64,000 nucleotides of DNA from Helianthus annuus. Taxonomy: Eukaryota; Streptophyta; Magnoliopsida; Asterales; Asteraceae. Every line of letters starts with the position of its first letter. Within the stretch, counting starts at the first letter, position 1. The DNA lies in contig NC_035435.2 of the NCBI RefSeq assembly GCF_002127325.2, forward strand, positions 111,148,517-111,212,516, given 5' to 3'. Under the pieces are notes generated by a model, which searched no databases, was not told the origin of the DNA, and saw only the letters and a program-made list of their open reading frames with translations. The position numbers were made by a program, and so were the translations under genes. Below, one piece after another: positions 59,083 to 64,000 of the stretch.

Positions 59083-59676
59083 TGTAACATCCCTATTTTT
59101 ATATAAGAATTATAGGTTTAGTTAAATTTATTAACCACTAGTAACTAGTTTATTTTTACTATAAATATTCAACCCAAATAGTTTTAAACAATATTTTATA
59201 TAGTTGGTTGAAATATTATTCTAATCAAATTGGCCTGTATATGGGTGACCTTATTAATAAAATAAAAGTCTATATAAACTTATATTATTAGACAAGGTAT
59301 ATTACGGGTAAGTTGAAGATTAGAAATATGAAGTAATTAGACGGGTCTAGGAACCGTATAATAATTAAATTATAAAAATACATTGTATTTTGACCCTACT
59401 CTATTTTTAAAGAAACTTAGACCCAAATGTGGACAAAAACATTCTCGTTCTAATAACATATTTATTATTTTCTAGAACGCCCTACTTTAGAAATTATAAG
59501 CGCCAAATAAGTAAAGCAGTTAAATTAATTAAATTAAAATATATATAAATAGTAAAAGTATACGTTTATAATAAAATAATATGAAAATGTATAAAAAAAC
59601 TAAAAAAACTAAACATTTGATAAAGAAAGTGTACGTATACACTTGAAATTTAAAATAAATAGTAAAATAATTAAAT

Positions 59677-61220
59677 GGATAAATTACATTTTTCGTCCTT
59701 TATGTTTGTAGCGAGTTGCAATGAATGACCTTTAACTTCAATAATTACAGTCACAGTCCTTTATTTGTAAAAATCATAACACTCTACGTCCTTTAGAACT
59801 AACCAGGTTAAATTTTTCAGTTAATTTTAATCACAAAAGGGTAGTTTTGTAAATATACTTATTTATTTGATAAATATCTTTATAAATAAATGAAAAAACA
59901 AGAAAATAATATATACTCTCATCTCTATCTCCTCTCTCAACACTTTCTGGTTCTTAATACTCAAACCTTGTCATCATCAATTGGAGTTCCTCATATACTT
60001 CATTTTGAAGTTGAAGAAAAAAAAAATCACGCCTATCTTCGTCCGTCATCAACTCCGGTGAACAATCCCCAACCCAATTTTTGGTTCCGTCAATACTCTG
60101 ACACAAACGACTCAGATCCGGCTTAAAATCCACCTGCGAGGTTGCGGCCTTGAAGCGATTCAGATCCAGTTTCACCTTGCTGGATTCAGACCGGCCAATG
60201 GATTTAGATCCGGTTTCACCCTGAAACGATTGAGATCCGGCTAGCGATTGCTTGATTTCCGCCCCACAAATGAAATAATCTCACGCCGGATTCAGATCCG
60301 GCTAGCGATTGCTTGATCCGGTAATTTTCACAGTGATCACGACAAAATGCACTTACCCCCATGTGATGACAGCTGGAGGTTTCAACCCCCTCTATTCTCT
60401 GTAATGATCGATATTTATATAGTTCAATGATTGTTTATTAGATCAACTATATATGCACCGACAATATTTGTTCATTTTTAATTTTAATGTGTAATAACAG
60501 GTCCCTGTCTTCCTGATGGCCGGAGAGGACGATATCCTCCCAATATGACTGAAAGTATTCAATTATATAGGGCATGTTTGGCTAAGCTTATTAGAGGTAA
60601 AAAGGACTTTTAGGAAAAGGACTTTTGGGAAAAGGACTTTTTGAAAAGGAGTTTTAAAAAAAAGTGTTTGGATTAGCTTATTGATGTAAAATGACTAAAA
60701 TGGGCATTCTTTTAGATATAAGGGGGTAAAGAAGGGTTATATTGGTAATTTCATTTTTGAAAAGTCACTTTTGGATCCAAAAGTCAGGAATTCTTGGCTT
60801 TTCAAAACCTTCAATTTCCTTCTTTGCTTTAAGCTATTTCAAAAAGGACTTATCCATTATCCAAACATAAAAATAGCTTATTGACTTATCAATAAGCTAA
60901 TAAGCTAATAAGTCATTTTGAGAAGCCCATCCAAACATGCCCATAGTTGGTTGGAGAGGGATGAAGAAGAGAGATTTTAGGGTTGGGGAATTAGGGAAGA
61001 TTGATGTTTATTTATTAATGAATATTTTAAATAAAAATATGAAATGACTAGAATACCCTTAAGTGGATAAACATAACTAGAAATTTTAACTTGGTTAGTG
61101 CTAAAGGACGAAAGGTGTAATGCGTTTTCCAAATAAAGGACTGTGACTGTAATTATTGAAGTTAAAGGCTATCCATTGCAACCCGCTATAAACATAAAGG
61201 ACGAAAAGTGTAATTTATCC
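59677..61220. mobile_element. Mutator-type non-autonomous element, 1544 bp (TSD taattaaat)
   Basis: The ends GGATAAATTACATTTTTCG and GGATAAATTACACTTTTCG are inverted, with arms extending beyond 60 bp. The identical 9-bp duplication taattaaat lies at 59668-59676 and 61221-61229; the 5' LTR has it once. The interior (about 59950-60360) is GC-richer, with repeated gattNagatccggctagcga phrases, and could be acquired sequence. Its 78- and 73-codon frames on opposite strands overlap and have no known domain. A further MITE sits at 60570-60942. Confidence 0.93.
60570..60942. mobile_element. MITE within the Mutator-type element, 373 bp
   Basis: The inverted ends are GGGCATGTTTGG on both sides. A 3-bp flank, ata, lies at 60567-60569 and 60943-60945. 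The arms carry gctaagcttatt/aataagctaata phrases in opposite orientation. The 3-bp duplication hints at PIF/Harbinger, which normally uses TTA/TAA, so the class is uncertain. Confidence 0.6.
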
Positions 61221-61448
61221 TAATTAAATTGAATCACTTACGTGTAAGATAAAATCAAAATAATATTTTATTTTAAAACTATACATGATATACGTGTGGC
61301 ATGGCAAATATTAATAAAAATGATACGTGTCCCATCTTGGACATCTATAAATAGAGAAATCACCATTTGTCTATTGAATCTAGCCAGCCTTCATATCTCT
61401 CTCAAAACAAATTGGCCTAACTTCTTTTATCTCTCTAGATATTTATTA

Positions 61449-61746
61449 GAGTAAATTACGTTTTTGGCCCCTGTGGTTATATCATTTTTATTATATTAGC
61501 TCAAAATAAGAATTTTTAACATATCTGCCCTCATGATCTCTATAACTAACCATTTTGGCCCCTAAGTCTAACCATTTTAGCCCCCATGGTCTCTATAACT
61601 AACCATTTTGGCCCCCATGATCTCTAGACTTAGGGGTCAAAATGGTTAGTTATAGAAACCATGGGGGCAGATATGTTAAAAATTCTTATTTTGGGCTAAT
61701 ATAGTAAAAGTGATATAACCACAGGGGCCAAAAACGTAATTTACTC
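61449..61746. mobile_element. Mutator-type MITE, 298 bp (TSD tatttatta)
   Basis: Almost completely palindromic: both arms read GAGTAAATTACGTTTTTGGC inward and remain complementary for about 100 bp. The identical 9-bp duplication tatttatta lies at 61440-61448 and 61747-61755. The 5' LTR shows the unoccupied site at about 53765-53773. Confidence 0.95.
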
Positions 61747-63605
61747 TATTTATTATTTAATAAAAATAATAAAGCCATGTTCCGTTTTAAGTATTGTAAC
61801 TCCCGATCACCGCTACCCTTTCCGATTGATCTGAGCCTCATAACATATGTCAGGGCTCTGCCCGACTAAGTTGTTGGGATTCTATCTCGGGACATCGGGA
61901 CAAGGTTGAATTAGGGGTATTATACTTAACACGAGTGCAGTATATATTGTTTTAATAGCTCAGAAGTTATACCCAAAATTCTACCAGGAGACTTTCTAGT
62001 TGAACCCTAAAGTTACAAAGTGGGTTCATTTTCTTTTCTCACCATTTTATTCTCTTTTTGTGATTTACCCCAAAACTATTATTTATTATATATTATTCTA
62101 TTTTGTAAACAACTCTCAATCAAAATTCATATCTATTATTTTATTTACCCAATAGGAAACCCTAATTGAGACACCCAAGTAATCCTGCACCACTCCTAAA
62201 ATTTTCAGAACAATCAGAATCAGGATCAGGGCCCCTAAAACTCAGGGGGGGTATTCCCTACTCAAAGATTATCCATAATAATTTGCTGTCAAAATTTGAA
62301 ATTATCATTTCATCGAATCAGCTAACCATCAATGCACGTAGCAAGCCTATGACGGAATGTAGGCCGCCGCCTCACGCGACGCCCCTATGGGACCCCTCGC
62401 GTCACGCGAGGGGGTCAATTTTCGGCTATAAATAGCTTGGTTCACAAGCTATTCGTCTGTGTCAAAAACAATTCACAAAAGTGAATTCTCACCACTCAAA
62501 ATTCAAATTTAAGATATCGGGGTACTGCTACGATACCGGGTATTAACTCGATCGCTGCTACGATTCAATATCCGATTGACTGAAACTATCCGACAGGATG
62601 TTTAAGTGTTATCCTTTGTCGTTAGTCGTGATTCCGACAGGATGTTTGAGTGCCGCCCAAACTCGGGGTAGACTCTGTCATTCGTTGTGAATCCGATGGA
62701 TGTTTAAGTGATTACACTTTGTCATTCGTTGTGAGGGTTTTAATCTCGTGAGTTTATCGTAAATGCTGTATTAGTTAATTACCTAGTTTTCGTATGCATT
62801 ATAGTTTAAATTAGGTTATCAGGCTTATTAGTAGACTAAACTCTACCCAAACACTTACAATCAAAGTAGATGCTAATTCTCAGAAATTGAATCAGGAAGC
62901 TTGTTAATTCAATACTGCATGCTTATAATGTGAGTCATTCTCTTTTATTCAAAATGTTTTATGAAATCTTAAATATTTTCAGAGTTATAATTAAAGTGAT
63001 TAAGTTTATGTAATCACCAAATTACAGCCGGTATGTGGGGTATTGTGCACATTACTACTGTTGTTATCACTTTAGGTGGGCGAACCTAATTAGTGATATT
63101 CGTCACCATTGGGGCAGCCAATGGGGGATATGACCACAGTTACCGAAATGAGTCGAGTGACAAATACTGTGGGTAGTTGGTTTGATATCAGAAACATTGT
63201 AATCTCTCTTAATATTGTGAATTATAACAAATCTGTTTTTATAAAACCTGAATGAATTTAACTCAGTATTTCCCGCTGACAAAACCTTTTTAAAACGCGT
63301 TTCAGGTAATTACAGTAGATTGGAGTAAGAATTGGATCCGGCACTGAAAGACTTCAAGAAGTGGCTTATTTTATTAATTAAATCAAATTAAGAAATATTG
63401 TTTTTATTAAAAGCTATCTTTGTAAAAAATGGAATTTATTCCATCTATTTAAATAAAATTCGGTGTTTCTAAACTCTGATATTTTTTTTCCTAACTCACG
63501 GTCCTGATGAAAATTCCGCTCCAATGTTTTTCAAAAATAACCACCGGTACCGCTTGGCTGCTCGCGACTCCCGATTCCGTCCAGGGTGGGTCGGGGGTCG
63601 TGACA

Positions 63606-64000
63606 GAGTATCCTTCCCAAATTGGAGGAGGACACTTGTTATAGCTAACAGTCGGTTTCTTACCACAATCTTTCTTTTCCTTCGGCTTCTCGTCTTGAAA
63701 AGCTTCCATACCTGCAACAGTTGGGTAAATACGATCAATGAGATAATCAGAACTAGAATAGCTTTGCAGTAATCGTCTAATCCTCTCATTCTCAATCTTT
63801 TCTGTTTCCAACTCTTGCTTCCATTTAGCACCCTCTTCGATGTAGAAGTTGATGGCTTTCTGCTTTGACATCATGACTGCATTCATCATCGTCAGTGCTT
63901 GTTCTCTCTCTGAGTTTGTCTTTTGGAGACCAGTTACTGTTTTGTTCAAGACATCATACGATTCTTTCACATAGTTAAGGTTAAACAGTAACTGCTCCTT
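63606..64000 (-). pseudogene. Copia-type gag, middle part (runs off the window)
   Basis: Open on the minus strand from the window edge (NLNYVKESYDVLNKTV) to the inserted element, ending PPPIWEGYS. It contains a predicted coiled-coil stretch (KWKQELETEKIENERIRRLL). It rejoins the frame at 52961-51638 across the nested element: the TSD gagta covers the codons for Tyr-Ser. The N-terminus and leader lie beyond base 64000. The segment read as continuing to 63491 includes LTR sequence and is not part of the gene. Confidence 0.8.

Larger units (their letters stand above)
52967..63605 (+). mobile_element. Large non-autonomous LTR element (TSD gagta) inside the copia gag
   Basis: 10,639 bp with 5' LTR 52967-55627 (2,661 bp), internal region 55628-59082 and 3' LTR 59083-63605. 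The identical duplication gagta lies at 52962-52966 and 63606-63610. Subtracting two MITEs with their TSDs from the 3' LTR gives 2,663 bp, matching the 5' LTR. The primer site is at 55633-55646. The polypurine tract aaggtggggagaa ends at 59082. No gag or pol motif occurs in 3.45 kb of internal sequence, so it is non-autonomous. It is the same family as the minus-strand element at 1-5555. Confidence 0.95.
59083..63605 (+). repeat. 3' LTR enlarged by two Mutator-type MITEs
   Basis: Same ends as the 5' LTR. TATA boxes are at 61345-61354 and 62426-62435. Two insertions (59677-61220 and 61449-61746) account for the whole length difference from the 5' LTR, and the empty sites are visible in the 5' LTR near 53571 and 53770. 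Confidence 0.95.

Noticed and set aside
59890..60175. Overlapping frames within the Mutator-type element
   Set aside because: Opposite strands, no recognised domain; possible cargo but not supported as a gene.
1582..63605. Possible endogenous pararetrovirus (caulimovirid) sequence
   Set aside because: All RT and protease motifs found belong to LTR elements with clear LTRs, primer sites and TSDs; no movement-protein or coat-type region was seen.

Overview
This window is plant nuclear DNA, from a eudicot and most likely the daisy family (Asteraceae). The grounds are the near-total cover by LTR retrotransposons with plant-type primer sites, the many small hAT- and Mutator-type elements with intact target-site duplications (TSDs), and the plant genes TOM6, DUF4228/PADRE and DWF5. 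The family-level call is an impression from the gag and LTR types, not a search result. Nothing looks bacterial, organellar or viral. Only two short host genes look usable: a complete TOM6 (20614-20778, minus) and a DUF4228/PADRE-type ORF (11902-12246, minus). A broken piece of the sterol reductase gene DWF5 lies at 29453-29833.

Left part (1-8060): a minus-strand LTR element with a very long LTR (1582-5555) and its non-coding leader (1-1581) interrupts a Ty1/copia gag (5556-7160) whose own LTR is at 7325-8060. The long LTR is itself split by a solo LTR (2515-4209, TSD tatag).

Middle-left (8061-22156): a MITE-rich, gene-bearing segment. Boundaries can be set by TSDs for hAT-type elements (8 bp; 8762-8967, 14302-14692, 15759-16306, 16956-17767, 18775-19082, 19820-20243) and Mutator-type elements (9-10 bp; 15364-16927, 17091-17642, 21078-22147). 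A tRNA-derived SINE (about 11384-11698) and a LINE 3' fragment (about 13290-13740) are also present. At 15364-16927 a solo LTR sits in a Mutator-type MITE and a hAT MITE sits in that solo LTR.

Centre (22157-29281): a plus-strand 3' LTR (22430-23761) abuts a decayed minus-strand Tekay/Del-like Ty3/gypsy element (gag-PR-RT at 23762-26201, hairpin-rich leader, LTR from 27183 to about 29281). Then comes the DWF5 fragment.

29939-39685 is a complete Tat-lineage Ty3/gypsy element: 410-bp LTRs, TSD cattt, and gag-PR-RT-RH-second RH-INT on the plus strand. Downstream of pol it carries an oppositely transcribed, apparently spliced gene with its own TATA box.

Right part (39744-64000): a gag-only Ty1/copia element on the minus strand, extending past the window, holds two large non-autonomous LTR elements. 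One (40078-49375, TSD ataca, minus) has 3.55-kb LTRs and only 2.2 kb inside, with a 48-bp minisatellite that is open in several frames. The other (52967-63605, TSD gagta, plus) has 2.66-kb LTRs, each with two TATA boxes. Its 3' LTR carries two Mutator-type MITEs, one of which holds a further MITE.

The elements do not form a pathway. The window is a layered insertion record in which order can be read from who interrupts whom. All coordinates and splice calls were made by eye; no alignment or database search was run.
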